Shown here one piece after another: positions 34,900 to 43,293 of a stretch of 64,000 nt of DNA. The translations under genes and the position numbers were made by a program. How positions within the stretch are numbered: the first letter of the stretch is position 1; every line of letters starts with the position of its first letter. Where the stretch lies: positions 1 to 64,000 of the forward strand of contig JAQVXZ010000013.1 of the NCBI GenBank assembly GCA_028708845.1, written 5' to 3'. Source of the DNA: Bacteroidales bacterium. Its GTDB lineage: Bacteria > Bacteroidota > Bacteroidia > Bacteroidales > P3. The notes beneath the pieces are model-generated. The model ran no database searches. It saw only the letters and a list, made by a program, of their open reading frames with translations, and was not told the DNA's origin.

Positions 34900-36633
34900 T
34901 TATTCTTCGCAGTTCTTACAATCACTTACTATTTTGTATTTTGCTAGTGAAGCTTCTTCAAAGTTCATTATGAATGTTGCTGCTTCTTCAACCTTCGATT
35001 GTCCCATTCTTATCATTAGCTCTGCAGAGTTGGTGAATGAACTACATCTGTTTGCATCAATAACTAGTAGGTGTCCCATGATTATGTAACCACACATCTC
35101 AACCAAACGGCGTGCATTGAAGTCGTAGAATTCAGAGTTTGAACCGAAAGAGTTAGCTCTCTCTTGTGCTTCTTCAAAACGTTTACGCATTGAAACTAGT
35201 ACCTTCTTCATTGTTGAGAATTCAGGACCAGCTTGTTTTGCTTCGTATTCTTTTATAAGGGCAATATATCCTCCGTTGATTACTCCACGAATTGCTGCAA
35301 CAACTTGTAGCTGTGATGTTCCTTCGTAAATTGTTAGGATTCTAGCATCACGGTACATTCTTTCTACTGCGTAATCTTTCATAAAGCCTGAGCCTCCATG
35401 AACTTGTATTGCGTCGTAGGTTATTTGGTTAGCATATTCTGATGTGAATAGTTTAAGCATTGGGGTTAGGATATCTGCAACACGTTGAAATTGTTTCAGT
35501 TTTTGTCTTTCTTCTGGTTCAAGCTTACGTTCTTTTGAAATTGCTTCGTAGGATTTGTAGTAATCGATGCAGCGTGCAGTTTCATAAAGCAGGGTACGAC
35601 TTGCGTCGGTCTTTGCTCTCATGTTTGCTAGCATTTCATAAACTCCTGGGAAGTTTAGTACTGGTTTTCCAAATTGTTCTCTTTCTTGAGCATATTTGAA
35701 AGCTTCTCTATAAGCTGCTTCCGATAGACCCACTGATTGAGCTCCAACTCCCAAACGTGCACCATTCATCAATGACATAACGTATTTGATAAGTCCCATT
35801 TTTCTATCGCCAACAAGTTGTGCTGGTGCATTATTGAAAACTAGTTCTCCTGTTGGGGATCCTTTAATACCCATTTTGTTTTCTATACGACGAATGGTTA
35901 CTGCTCTATGTTTTCTGTCATAAACAAAATATGAAAGACCACGACCATCTGTTGTACCTTCTTCTGAACGAGCTAAAACAAGTTTAATATCTGCATCACC
36001 ATTAGTAATGAAACGCTTAACTCCATTTAGTCTCCAACAATTACTTTTTTCGTCCCAAGTTGCTTTAAGTTGAACTGCTTGAAGGTCAGAACCAGCATCT
36101 GGCTCAGTAAGGTCCATTGAGCAGGTAAAACCTTGGTTTATCTTAGGAAGGAACTCGTCTTGAATTTCTTTTGAAGCATATTCGTATATGGTTTCCGCAC
36201 AGTCTTGTAGTCCCCAAATGTTTGCAAATCCACAGTCTCCACGAGATACTATTTCAGCTGCCATTACATAAGGAACATAAGAAAAGTTAAGTCCACCAAA
36301 TTCACGAGGAAGGCTCATGCCGTAAAGTCCTGCATCACGCAAAGCTTCATGGTTTTGCTGAGTTCCTTTTGCGTAAACTACTGCATTATCTACAATTGTT
36401 GGGCCATCTTGGTCAACGCTTTCTGCATTTTCAAAAAGTATATTGCCTGATATTTCGCCAACTATCTCTAAAGTCTTTTCGTAGCTATCGAGTGCATCTT
36501 CAAAATCAGAAGGAGCATAATCGTATTTTCCATAATCAGCATAATCACGTTCCTTTAATCTTACAATCTCTTTCATCATATCATGATGAAGATGGAACTT
36601 TAAGCTTTCATTATCATTAAAAAAATTAGCCAT
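34900..36633 (-). CDS. Acyl-CoA dehydrogenase, long form with C-terminal extension (577 aa)
   Basis: An FAD enzyme that introduces the alpha-beta double bond in acyl-CoA and passes electrons to ETF. Conserved features include TEPDAGSDLQAVQLKA near residue 172, RFITNGDADIKLVLAR near 197, and the C-terminal catalytic block IYEGTSQLQVV near residue 445, with its Glu as probable base. The last ~120 residues are a helical extension seen in AidB-, ACAD9- and VLCAD-type enzymes and common in Bacteroidota, which makes this longer than the 380-residue classic form. The frame is open upstream, but the ATG at 36633 (MANFFNDNESL) is chosen since the preceding 13 residues look non-coding. It follows etfA by 60 bp. 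Confidence 0.92.
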   Translation of the reverse strand: MANFFNDNESLKFHLHHDMMKEIVRLKERDYADYGKYDYAPSDFEDALDSYEKTLEIVGEISGNILFENAESVDQDGPTIVDNAVVYAKGTQQNHEALRDAGLYGMSLPREFGGLNFSYVPYVMAAEIVSRGDCGFANIWGLQDCAETIYEYASKEIQDEFLPKINQGFTCSMDLTEPDAGSDLQAVQLKATWDEKSNCWRLNGVKRFITNGDADIKLVLARSEEGTTDGRGLSYFVYDRKHRAVTIRRIENKMGIKGSPTGELVFNNAPAQLVGDRKMGLIKYVMSLMNGARLGVGAQSVGLSEAAYREAFKYAQEREQFGKPVLNFPGVYEMLANMRAKTDASRTLLYETARCIDYYKSYEAISKERKLEPEERQKLKQFQRVADILTPMLKLFTSEYANQITYDAIQVHGGSGFMKDYAVERMYRDARILTIYEGTSQLQVVAAIRGVINGGYIALIKEYEAKQAGPEFSTMKKVLVSMRKRFEEAQERANSFGSNSEFYDFNARRLVEMCGYIIMGHLLVIDANRCSSFTNSAELMIRMGQSKVEEAATFIMNFEEASLAKYKIVSDCKNCEE

Positions 36634-36693
36634 ATAATTAATCTTTATTGTCTTTATTACTTTAATAACCAACTCGGTGTTAGTTACTAATAA

Positions 36694-37716
36694 TTACTTA
36701 GTATTAGATTTATAATACTTTATCATCTTTGGCAAAACTTCCAAAACATCACCAATAATTGTGTAGTCAGCAATCTTATTGATTGGAGCATTAGGGTCGG
36801 TGTTGATTGAGATTATCTTAGATGAGTCTTGCATGCCTACTCTGTGTTGAACAGCTCCTGAAACTCCACATGCAATGTAAAGTTTAGGACGAACTGTAAC
36901 TCCTGTTTGACCAATTTGTCTTTCATGTTCAGTCATTCCAGCATCAGATGCAGCACGTGTTCCTCCAACTTCTCCTTGAATAACATCTGCTAGTTCATGA
37001 ACAAGTTTAAAGTTTTCTTTTGAACCCATTCCGTAACCACCACAAACGATGATTTGAGCTCCTTTTATATTAATTTTTTGTTCCTCTATATGACGTTCAA
37101 TTATCTTTAAACAGAAATCATCATTCTTAGTATAGTCTTCTACCTTTAGGAAATTAAGTATTCCTTTATGGTTACCACTTAGAATTTCTTTCTTCATTAC
37201 TCCCTCACGAACTGTTGCCATTTGTGGTCTGCAGTCAGGGTTGATAATGGTTGCTATGATGTTTCCTCCAAATGCAGGACGTATTTGGTATAGAAGGTTT
37301 TTATATTCTTTACCTGTTTTGTTCTCAGTATGATTACCAATCTCCAAAGTTGTACAGTCGGCTGTTAGTCCTGTACGAAGATAAGATGCAATACGAGGAG
37401 CTAGGTCACGTCCAACGGATGTTGCTCCAAAAAGTGCTATCTCTGGTTTCTTTTCTTGGAATAGCTTAGTAACTATTGAAAAATGAGGAAGGGTTTGATA
37501 TGGGAATAGACGGCTATCTTTTGCATAGTTGATGATATCAACACCATAAGGATAAAGAATTGCTTCAATATCTTTGATTCCGTCACCACAAACAATAGCT
37601 TCTAATTTAACACCCAATTCATCAGCAAGTTTTCTACCTTTAGAAACAAGCTCCAAGCTTACATCGGCAATTAATCTCTCCTCTGTAACCTCACAATATA
37701 CAAATACATTATTCAT
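36694..37716 (-). CDS. etfA: Electron transfer flavoprotein alpha subunit
   Basis: Carries electrons from acyl-CoA dehydrogenase via FAD. The N-terminal Rossmann-like domain starts MNNVFVYCEVTEERL. The C-terminal FAD domain contains IVCGGYGMGSKENFKLVHEL, GEVGGTRAASDAGM, IGQTGVTVRPKLYIACGVSG and a final GDVLEVLP. The length of 340 is typical. It lies between etfB (32 bp upstream) and the dehydrogenase. In strict anaerobes such ETFs can be bifurcating; sequence alone does not tell. Confidence 0.95.
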   Translation of the reverse strand: MNNVFVYCEVTEERLIADVSLELVSKGRKLADELGVKLEAIVCGDGIKDIEAILYPYGVDIINYAKDSRLFPYQTLPHFSIVTKLFQEKKPEIALFGATSVGRDLAPRIASYLRTGLTADCTTLEIGNHTENKTGKEYKNLLYQIRPAFGGNIIATIINPDCRPQMATVREGVMKKEILSGNHKGILNFLKVEDYTKNDDFCLKIIERHIEEQKINIKGAQIIVCGGYGMGSKENFKLVHELADVIQGEVGGTRAASDAGMTEHERQIGQTGVTVRPKLYIACGVSGAVQHRVGMQDSSKIISINTDPNAPINKIADYTIIGDVLEVLPKMIKYYKSNTK

Positions 37717-37748
37717 ATTTTATTTTCCTTTTCTTGTTTATAAAAGAT

Positions 37749-38621
37749 TTAACCTAAGATATGTGAAGAAATAAGCTCTTTCATCAAGTCGTTTATATCT
37801 TCATCTTTAGGAGTAAGAACCTTACTTTCTTTCTGTGTTAATACTACGTTTTCTATCTTCTTAACCTTAGTTGGAGAACCAGTTAGTCCTAAACGACTAT
37901 CCTCTGCCATAATATCTGCAGCAGACCATTCGTCAATCTTTAGGTATGGTTTCTCATTCCAAAGTGCAGAATAATCTTGTCCAAGTTCTTGAAGTTCTGA
38001 ATTGCTCTTAGCTTTCTTGAATTTCATTAGGAACTTAGCATTACGAGAACGGCATTCTTTTGCAGAACCATGAACAGTAATCAAACAAGGATATTTACTC
38101 TCAACAACTTCAACACCATTTTCAAGACGGCGTTTGATTTGAATCTTGTTCTCATTAACCATAACTACCTCTTCGGCATAGGTTATTTGAGGACATTCAA
38201 GCTTTTCAGCAGTTTGAGGACCAACTTGAGCAGTGTCGCCATCAATTGCTTGACGACCAGCAATTACTAAGTCGAACTTGCCTAATTTCTTTACTGCCTG
38301 AGCAATAGTGTAAGATGTTGCTAAGGTGTCGGATCCTGCAACCTTACGGTCAGAAACCACAACGCCATTATCTGCACCACGATACATAGACTCACGTACT
38401 ATTTCAGCAGCACGAGAAGGTCCCATTGTAATGATTGTGATTGTTGCATCTTTAATATTATCCTTAATATGTAATGCCATCTCTAAAGCATTCAAGTCCT
38501 CTGGATTAAAAATAGCAGGTAAAGCAGCTCGATTTACAGTGCCATCTTCTTTCATAGCATCTTTCCCAATATTTCTTGTATCAGGAACTTGCTTCGCTAA
38601 AACGATGATTTTAAAACTCAT
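37749..38621 (-). CDS. etfB: Electron transfer flavoprotein beta subunit
   Basis: Partners with EtfA to bind FAD (and AMP or a second FAD). It starts MSFKIIVLAKQVPDT, and contains the adenine-binding signature DLVIAGRQAIDGDTAQVGPQ near residue 120 and VESKYPCLITVHG near residue 165. The length of 290 is slightly longer than the classic ~255, as in anaerobe-type EtfB. It is the first gene of a three-gene operon, with a promoter box 43 bp upstream and divergent from fabG. Confidence 0.95.
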   Translation of the reverse strand: MSFKIIVLAKQVPDTRNIGKDAMKEDGTVNRAALPAIFNPEDLNALEMALHIKDNIKDATITIITMGPSRAAEIVRESMYRGADNGVVVSDRKVAGSDTLATSYTIAQAVKKLGKFDLVIAGRQAIDGDTAQVGPQTAEKLECPQITYAEEVVMVNENKIQIKRRLENGVEVVESKYPCLITVHGSAKECRSRNAKFLMKFKKAKSNSELQELGQDYSALWNEKPYLKIDEWSAADIMAEDSRLGLTGSPTKVKKIENVVLTQKESKVLTPKDEDINDLMKELISSHILG

Positions 38622-38663
38622 TGTTTCTTAATTAGTTAATAAATAAACGAATTATCCAATTTG

Positions 38664-38671
38664 CAAAGATA
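38664..38671 (-). promoter_or_regulatory. Promoter box of the etfB operon
   Basis: The minus strand reads TATCTTTG, a full TAnnTTTG match, 43 bases before the etfB ATG. No strong -33 element. Confidence 0.5.
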
Positions 38672-38794
38672 CGAAAATTGAACAATCTAACTATATTTTA
38701 AAATGTTTTATGCTTAAATTGAAAAAATAAACACAGGAAATAAAAACAAAGATATACATTGTTATATTAAGTATTTATCTTTTTATTATCAAAT

Positions 38795-38827
38795 TTTGGT
38801 TTGAGATAGATTAATTTAGTATTTTTG
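38795..38827 (+). promoter_or_regulatory. fabG promoter (TTTG / TATTTTTG)
   Basis: TATTTTTG at 38820-38827 matches TAnnTTTG. TTTG at 38795-38798 (21-base spacer) or at 38800-38803 (16-base spacer) could be the -33 element. The box ends 28 bases before the fabG ATG. Confidence 0.6.
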
Positions 38828-38855
38828 CAACTTATAACTTTAAAAAGATTTAAAT

Positions 38856-39602
38856 ATGAAATTACTTCAAGGAAAAGTTGCTCTTATTACTGGTGCATCT
38901 CGTGGAATTGGCAAAGCTATTGCTGTTCTTTATGCACAAGAGGGCTGTAATGTGGCTTTCACAGATATTAAGAGAGATGAAAATATGGAGTTATGCGAAA
39001 AAGAATTAATCGCTTTAGGAGTTAAGGCTATTGGTTATGCTTCTAATGCTGCATCTTTTGAAGATAGTGCTAAATTAGTTGAAACTGTTGCCGCTGATTT
39101 TGGAAGGATTGATATATTAGTTAATAACGCTGGTATTACTCGTGACAACCTATTAATGAGAATGACAGAAAAGGATTGGGATTTAATTATGGATGTTAAC
39201 TTAAAGAGTGTTTTCAACCTAACTCATGCTTGTCAAAAGATTATGCTAAAACAACGTAGTGGCTCAATAGTAAATATGAGTTCAGTTGTTGGAGTTAGTG
39301 GTAATGCTGGACAATCAAACTATGCTGCTACTAAGGCTGGCATCATTGGCTTCACAAAAAGTATAGCTCAAGAACTTGGTTCACGTAATATTCGTTGCAA
39401 TGCAGTAGCTCCTGGTTTCATTATCACAGATATGACCGGTCAATTGCCAGAGGATGTACGTGCAGCTTGGGAAAAGAAAATACCATTACGCCGTGGTGGT
39501 TCACCTGAGGAAGTTGCAAAGGTTTGTGTTTTCTTAGGAAGTGACCTTTCAAGCTATGTAAGTGGTCAAGTTATTAGTGTTTGTGGTGCAATGAACTGTT
39601 AA
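38856..39602 (+). CDS. fabG: 3-oxoacyl-ACP reductase-type short-chain dehydrogenase
   Basis: NADPH-dependent reduction of 3-oxoacyl-ACP in fatty-acid synthesis. The cofactor motif is TGASRGIGKAIA near residue 13, then NNAG at ~88. The catalytic Ser-Tyr-Lys is in NMSSVVGVSGNAGQSNYAATK near residues 140-158 and the C-terminal part reads GFIITDMTGQLPEDV. The length of 248 is standard. It stands alone with its own promoter and is followed after 24 bp by a PLP-enzyme gene. An alternative is another oxidoreductase of the same family, as FabG assignment outside a fab cluster is not certain. Confidence 0.88.
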   Translation: MKLLQGKVALITGASRGIGKAIAVLYAQEGCNVAFTDIKRDENMELCEKELIALGVKAIGYASNAASFEDSAKLVETVAADFGRIDILVNNAGITRDNLLMRMTEKDWDLIMDVNLKSVFNLTHACQKIMLKQRSGSIVNMSSVVGVSGNAGQSNYAATKAGIIGFTKSIAQELGSRNIRCNAVAPGFIITDMTGQLPEDVRAAWEKKIPLRRGGSPEEVAKVCVFLGSDLSSYVSGQVISVCGAMNC

Positions 39603-39626
39603 TCAAAAATAAAACATATCAATATT

Positions 39627-40835
39627 ATGATGAAGAAAAAATTCGATCCAGCAATGGCAATTAACTCTGTTGCTGAAATCTCTGCAGAAAGAGGTATAAA
39701 TCCAAACGTTAATGACTCAGCAACTTTTTGTTTCCCAAAAGGACAAACAATGACAGATACTTTCACTGGCGATGTTCAAGGATACTATCTTTATTCAAGA
39801 CATTGGAATCCATCAAACATGTCTCTTTGCAAGGCTTTAGCAGCAATGGAAGGAACAGAGGCAGCATGGGTAACAGGATCTGGTATGGGAGCAATCACTT
39901 GTGCTTTACTACAATGTGCTAAGAAAGGAGACCATATAGTTGCTTCAATGACTGTATATGGTGGAACATTTGCATTCCTAAATAACTATGTTGAAAGATT
40001 TGGAATTGAAGTTACTTTTGTAGACACAACCAACCTTGAACAAGTTAAGGCAGCTTGCAGACCTAACACAAAGGTTATCTACACCGAAACAATGTCTAAT
40101 CCATTACTTAGAATTTCTAATATTGGGGAACTAAGAAAAATAGCTGATAAAGCTGGTGCAAAACTAATTGTTGACAATACTTTTACTCCAATGGTTTTCT
40201 CTCCTTATATTTTAGGAGCTCATATCGTTGTTTATTCAATGACAAAATTTATTAATGGAAAGAATGACTGTGTTGCAGGAGCAATTTGTGGAGACCAAGA
40301 CTTCATTAACTCTTTGATTGATGTAAACACAGGAACAGCAATGCTTTTAGGACCTGTTTTAGATAGTTTCCGTTCAACATCTATCCTTAAAAACCTATAT
40401 ACATTACATATCCGTATGCAAAAACATGGTGAAAATGCTATGTATCTTGCAAAAAGATTTAACGAAATAGGCATTAAGGCTAACTACCCAGGACTTGAAT
40501 CACACCAAGACCATAAACTAATGGTTGATCAAATGAATAAAGGATTTGGTTTTGGAGGTATGATTTCAATTGACCTAGGAACAGCAGAAAAAGCTAATGC
40601 ATTTATGGAAGCAATGCAAGATAAGGGAGTTGGATACCTTGCAGTATCTCTTGGATATTTCCGTACTCTATTCTCATGTTCAGGAAAATCAACATCATCA
40701 GAAGTTCCTCAAGAATACCAAACAGAAATGGGAATGAGCGAAGGACTAGTACGTTATTCTGTTGGTCTTGACAACGACATGGAAGCAACATTTGAAGTAA
40801 TTCAATCTGCACTTAAAGAATTGAAATTCGCATAA
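39627..40835 (+). CDS. Cys/Met-metabolism PLP enzyme, methionine gamma-lyase-like (402 aa)
   Basis: A fold-type I PLP enzyme of the cystathionine gamma-synthase/lyase family. Family marks are YYLYSRHWNPSNMSLCKALA (N-terminal phosphate-site region), TGSGMGAITCALL, and the pyridoxal lysine in YSMTKFINGKNDCVAGA near residue 208. The C-terminus has LGYFRTLFSCSGKSTSSE and EGLVRYSVGLDN. In Bacteroidales this type degrades methionine to methanethiol, 2-oxobutyrate and ammonia, but O-acetylhomoserine sulfhydrylase is possible. It follows fabG by 24 bp and ends with a clear terminator. Element D lies downstream. Confidence 0.85.
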   Translation: MMKKKFDPAMAINSVAEISAERGINPNVNDSATFCFPKGQTMTDTFTGDVQGYYLYSRHWNPSNMSLCKALAAMEGTEAAWVTGSGMGAITCALLQCAKKGDHIVASMTVYGGTFAFLNNYVERFGIEVTFVDTTNLEQVKAACRPNTKVIYTETMSNPLLRISNIGELRKIADKAGAKLIVDNTFTPMVFSPYILGAHIVVYSMTKFINGKNDCVAGAICGDQDFINSLIDVNTGTAMLLGPVLDSFRSTSILKNLYTLHIRMQKHGENAMYLAKRFNEIGIKANYPGLESHQDHKLMVDQMNKGFGFGGMISIDLGTAEKANAFMEAMQDKGVGYLAVSLGYFRTLFSCSGKSTSSEVPQEYQTEMGMSEGLVRYSVGLDNDMEATFEVIQSALKELKFA

Positions 40836-40866
40836 ATATTTTTGAAATTTAGTTTTCAATAACATT

Positions 40867-40900
40867 ATCCCTATTCATTTAATTATGGATAGGGATTTTT
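40867..40900 (+). terminator. Rho-independent terminator after the PLP enzyme
   Basis: Stem ATCCCTAT / ATAGGGAT with inner CAT/ATG pairing and a run of Ts. It lies 31 bases after the stop codon. Confidence 0.85.
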
Positions 40901-40929
40901 CTTTTCTAAAACTTCGTTTTATTTTTCTC

Positions 40930-41110
40930 AAATCAAGTATTAATTTCTCCAAATCAAGTATTATTTTTCTAAGACTTTGTTTTAAATGAGTAAGGTGGCA
41001 GGTTACTAGTAGTAAGGTGGCAGGTTACTATATGTAAGGTGGCAGGTTACTCAATTCTTTCTTAGAATTACAAAACTATTCTTTGACAATAATAAATTAA
41101 TTCTTGATTT
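40930..41110. repeat. MITE-like element D with 17-mer ladder and terminal inverted repeats
   Basis: The left end AAATCAAGTATTAATTT (40930-40946) and right end AAATTAATTCTTGATTT (41094-41110) are inverted repeats with one mismatch in 17. Inside is a 40-bp leader (40951-40990) shared with element A at 11362-11401 (38 of 40). Then come three identical palindrome-like words GTAAGGTGGCAGGTTAC at 40990, 41012 and 41034 (22-bp period, AT-rich 5-base spacers). There is no open reading frame. It lies between the PLP enzyme terminator and the DUF134 promoter. Confidence 0.75.
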
Positions 41111-41131
41111 TGATATTTTTATACTAATATA

Positions 41132-41163
41132 TTTGCTATTATGAACATAAGTTCGTAACTTTG
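41132..41163 (+). promoter_or_regulatory. Promoter of the DUF134-NifX-ATPase cluster
   Basis: TTTG at 41132-41135, a 20-base spacer and TAACTTTG at 41156-41163 match both Bacteroidota promoter elements. It ends 26 bases before the DUF134 ATG. This is among the clearest promoters in the window. Confidence 0.75.
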
Positions 41164-41189
41164 CAATATAATTTAAAGATAATAGAGCA

Positions 41190-41696
41190 ATGGCAAGACC
41201 ACAAAAGACTAGAAGATTGACAAGTATCCCAGCTGTTTCGGGTTTTAGACCTTATGGTAATAATGTTAGAGGGGGACAAAGAAATGCAGTTTTTCTATTA
41301 TTAGAAGAATACGAGGCGCTTAAATTAAACGACTACGAACATCGCATACAATGTGACGCAGCTCAAATAATGCAAGTCTCACGTCCAACCTTTACACGTA
41401 TATATATGTCAGCCAGACAAAAGATTGCAACAGCATTTGTTGAAGGAAGGCAGATAATTATTGAGGGAGGAAAGGTAGAATATACTAAGGGATGGTTCTT
41501 GTGTAATGATTGCCGATGTACGTTCGACAAAATGGAAGAACATGATTTGATTTGCCCACTATGTAAGAGCCAAAACCTTGAAGAATATGTTGATGAGCAT
41601 ATGATGGGAGAGGCTACGGAAAAAGAGAAGCCTGACGAAGAATTTGAAAGAAGGAAGTTTAGACATAGGGGACATAATAGAGAAAATAATATATAA
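41190..41696 (+). CDS. DUF134 DNA-binding protein (168 aa)
   Basis: A small regulator-like protein. It starts MARPQKTRRLTSIPAVSGFRP, the classic DUF134 beginning, then has a helix-turn-helix (LLEEYEALKLNDYE, CDAAQIMQVSRPTFTRIYMS) at ~residues 38-70. A zinc-ribbon pair follows: CNDCRCTF near 105 and CPLCKSQN near 124. The C-terminal 35 residues are charged and unordered. DUF134 proteins are found beside NifX-like and Mrp/MinD-like genes in many anaerobes, as here. It is first in the cluster and probably regulates it. Function is inferred from position; the DNA target is unknown. Confidence 0.85.
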   Translation: MARPQKTRRLTSIPAVSGFRPYGNNVRGGQRNAVFLLLEEYEALKLNDYEHRIQCDAAQIMQVSRPTFTRIYMSARQKIATAFVEGRQIIIEGGKVEYTKGWFLCNDCRCTFDKMEEHDLICPLCKSQNLEEYVDEHMMGEATEKEKPDEEFERRKFRHRGHNRENNI

Positions 41697-41717
41697 ACCA
41701 ATTAAAAAATAAATAAA

Positions 41718-42032
41718 ATGAAAGTAGCTATAACAAGTAGAAGTAATTCTATGGATAGTTTCTTAGATCCACGTTTTGGACGTTGTGCTTATTTTGCAAT
41801 ACACGACACTGAAACAAAAGAAACAGAATTTGTAAAGAATCCAAGTAAGGACGTAAATGAAGGTGCAGGTCCATCGGCTGTAAAGTTTATCGCATCTTAT
41901 AAGGTTGAGAAGGCTGTTGCAGGTGAGTTTGGATTTAAGATAAAATCATTAATGAATCAAGTAAATATTCAGATGATAGTTATTCAAGAAGAAAAGACAA
42001 TTAAAGAAATTGTCGATATGTTAAATAAATAA
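41718..42032 (+). CDS. NifX/NafY-like dinitrogenase cofactor-domain protein (104 aa)
   Basis: A single-domain protein of the NifB/NifX/NafY superfamily (PF02579), known for binding Fe-Mo cofactor precursors in nitrogen fixers but common in non-diazotrophs. It starts MKVAITSRSNSMDSFLDPRF, has GRCAYFAIHD at ~residue 22, and ends with an alpha-beta part (KAVAGEFGFKIKSLMN). No nif structural genes are nearby. It follows DUF134 by 21 bp, with a second paralogue right after. A role as a metallocluster carrier is inferred. Confidence 0.85.
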   Translation: MKVAITSRSNSMDSFLDPRFGRCAYFAIHDTETKETEFVKNPSKDVNEGAGPSAVKFIASYKVEKAVAGEFGFKIKSLMNQVNIQMIVIQEEKTIKEIVDMLNK

Positions 42033-42040
42033 TTATAGAT

Positions 42041-42424
42041 ATGCCAAACAGAGATGGATCAGGCCCAGAGGGTCAAGCAGTGAAGATGAAAAAACGTATT
42101 GCAATACCAACCGAAAACGGTGTTTTATGTTCACATTTTGGACATTGTGAATCATTCTATATAGCAGATATAGAAAATAATAAATTAGTAGATAGTGTTT
42201 TTGTTATTCCTCCTGCACATGAGCCAGGTCTTTATCCAGCTTGGGTAAAGCAGCAAGGAGTAAGTGAAGTTATATGCGGAGGAATAGGTCAAAAGGCAAG
42301 AGATCTATTTGCTCAGCAAAGTATAACAGTTTATTTTGGAGCTGAAAAGAAAGATCCTGAAAACTTAATTCAAGACCATTTAAACAATACGTTGAAAACT
42401 GGTCAAAACTCTTGTGATCACTAA
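42041..42424 (+). CDS. NifX-like cofactor-domain protein with N-terminal leader (127 aa)
   Basis: The second PF02579-type protein. After a 15-residue leader (MPNRDGSGPEGQAVK) the domain begins MKKRIAIPTENGVLCSHFGH, with CSHFGHCESFYI as a candidate metal site (Cys, His, His, Cys). VICGGIGQKARDLF is conserved. The leader resembles the GDGTGPxG start found in small Fe-S cluster-associated proteins of anaerobes (DUF5320-like), so the ATG at 42041 is kept; the alternative start is the internal Met at 42086. The C-terminus ends CDH. The stop overlaps the next ATG by one base (TAATG), so it is translationally coupled to the ATPase. Confidence 0.82.
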   Translation: MPNRDGSGPEGQAVKMKKRIAIPTENGVLCSHFGHCESFYIADIENNKLVDSVFVIPPAHEPGLYPAWVKQQGVSEVICGGIGQKARDLFAQQSITVYFGAEKKDPENLIQDHLNNTLKTGQNSCDH

Positions 42425-43293
42425 TGAAAATAGCTATTGCAAGTGGTAAGGGTGGCACAGGGAAAACCTTTGTCTCCACTAATCTCTTTAAAACTTTTGA
42501 ATCCTTAGGTCATTCAACTTTGCTTGTTGATTGTGATGTTGAATGTCCTAATTCTTTATTGTTTTTTGACTTAAAGAAAGTCTCTGACACCAAAGTAACA
42601 GAATATAGACCAATAATTGATGCTGATAAATGTGTTTACTGTGGTTTATGTTATGAGTATTGCGAGTATAAAGCAATATTCTATGTGCCAGAGTTAAAAC
42701 ATATCAAAGTCTTAGATAATCTATGCCATGGATGTAAGGCTTGCTCTATTGCTTGCAAGCACGGTGCTATTGAGGATTCTAGTACTGAAATTGGCGATGT
42801 TTCATTCTTTAGTGATTCTAATAGTCATATCTTTGTTGAGGGCAGACTTAAGGAGGGAAAGATAGCGTCAATCCCTATAATTAAGTCAGCTATCAAGGAG
42901 GCTTCATTATTGTCTTATGAATATCTTTTAATGGATTCTTCTCCAGGAACTTCTTGTCCTTTTATTCAGACGGCAGTTAGGTCAGACTATATTGTTTTGG
43001 TAGCTGAGCCAACTCCTTTTGGGTTAAGTGACTTGAAACAATCGGTCGAAACCTTGAATTCTATTAACAAAGATTACGGAGTAATTATCAATAGGTCTGG
43101 ACTAGGAGATATTAAAGTATATGATTACTTGAAAGATAATGAAATACCTATTATTGCCGAAATCCCTTTCTCAAAGGAAATAGCTCGTTATTATTCCGAA
43201 GGGAAGTTAGCTGTTTCTCATATTGAAGAGGTAAAGATATTATTCGAAGAAATCTCTAATAAAATTATGAAAAATGGAAATAGCATTTCTTAG
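42424..43293 (+). CDS. MinD-family P-loop ATPase with 2x[4Fe-4S] ferredoxin insert (289 aa)
   Basis: A cytoplasmic deviant-Walker ATPase. The Walker A is SGKGGTGKTFVS (residue ~7) with the second signature lysine. A ferredoxin domain is inserted at residues ~65-115, with CVYCGLCYEYC and CHGCKACSIACK. The later part has MDSSPGTSCPFIQTAV, the switch II region. This is the COG1149 type, which occurs as tandem pairs in anaerobes. It overlaps the following paralogue by 20 bp. It probably moves or inserts Fe-S clusters in partner proteins, together with the NifX-like proteins. Not experimentally established for this family. Confidence 0.88.
   Translation: MKIAIASGKGGTGKTFVSTNLFKTFESLGHSTLLVDCDVECPNSLLFFDLKKVSDTKVTEYRPIIDADKCVYCGLCYEYCEYKAIFYVPELKHIKVLDNLCHGCKACSIACKHGAIEDSSTEIGDVSFFSDSNSHIFVEGRLKEGKIASIPIIKSAIKEASLLSYEYLLMDSSPGTSCPFIQTAVRSDYIVLVAEPTPFGLSDLKQSVETLNSINKDYGVIINRSGLGDIKVYDYLKDNEIPIIAEIPFSKEIARYYSEGKLAVSHIEEVKILFEEISNKIMKNGNSIS

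Noticed and set aside
41718-42424. Nitrogen-fixation genes
   Set aside because: NifX-like domains occur widely in non-diazotrophs, and no nifHDK, nifB or nifEN is present.
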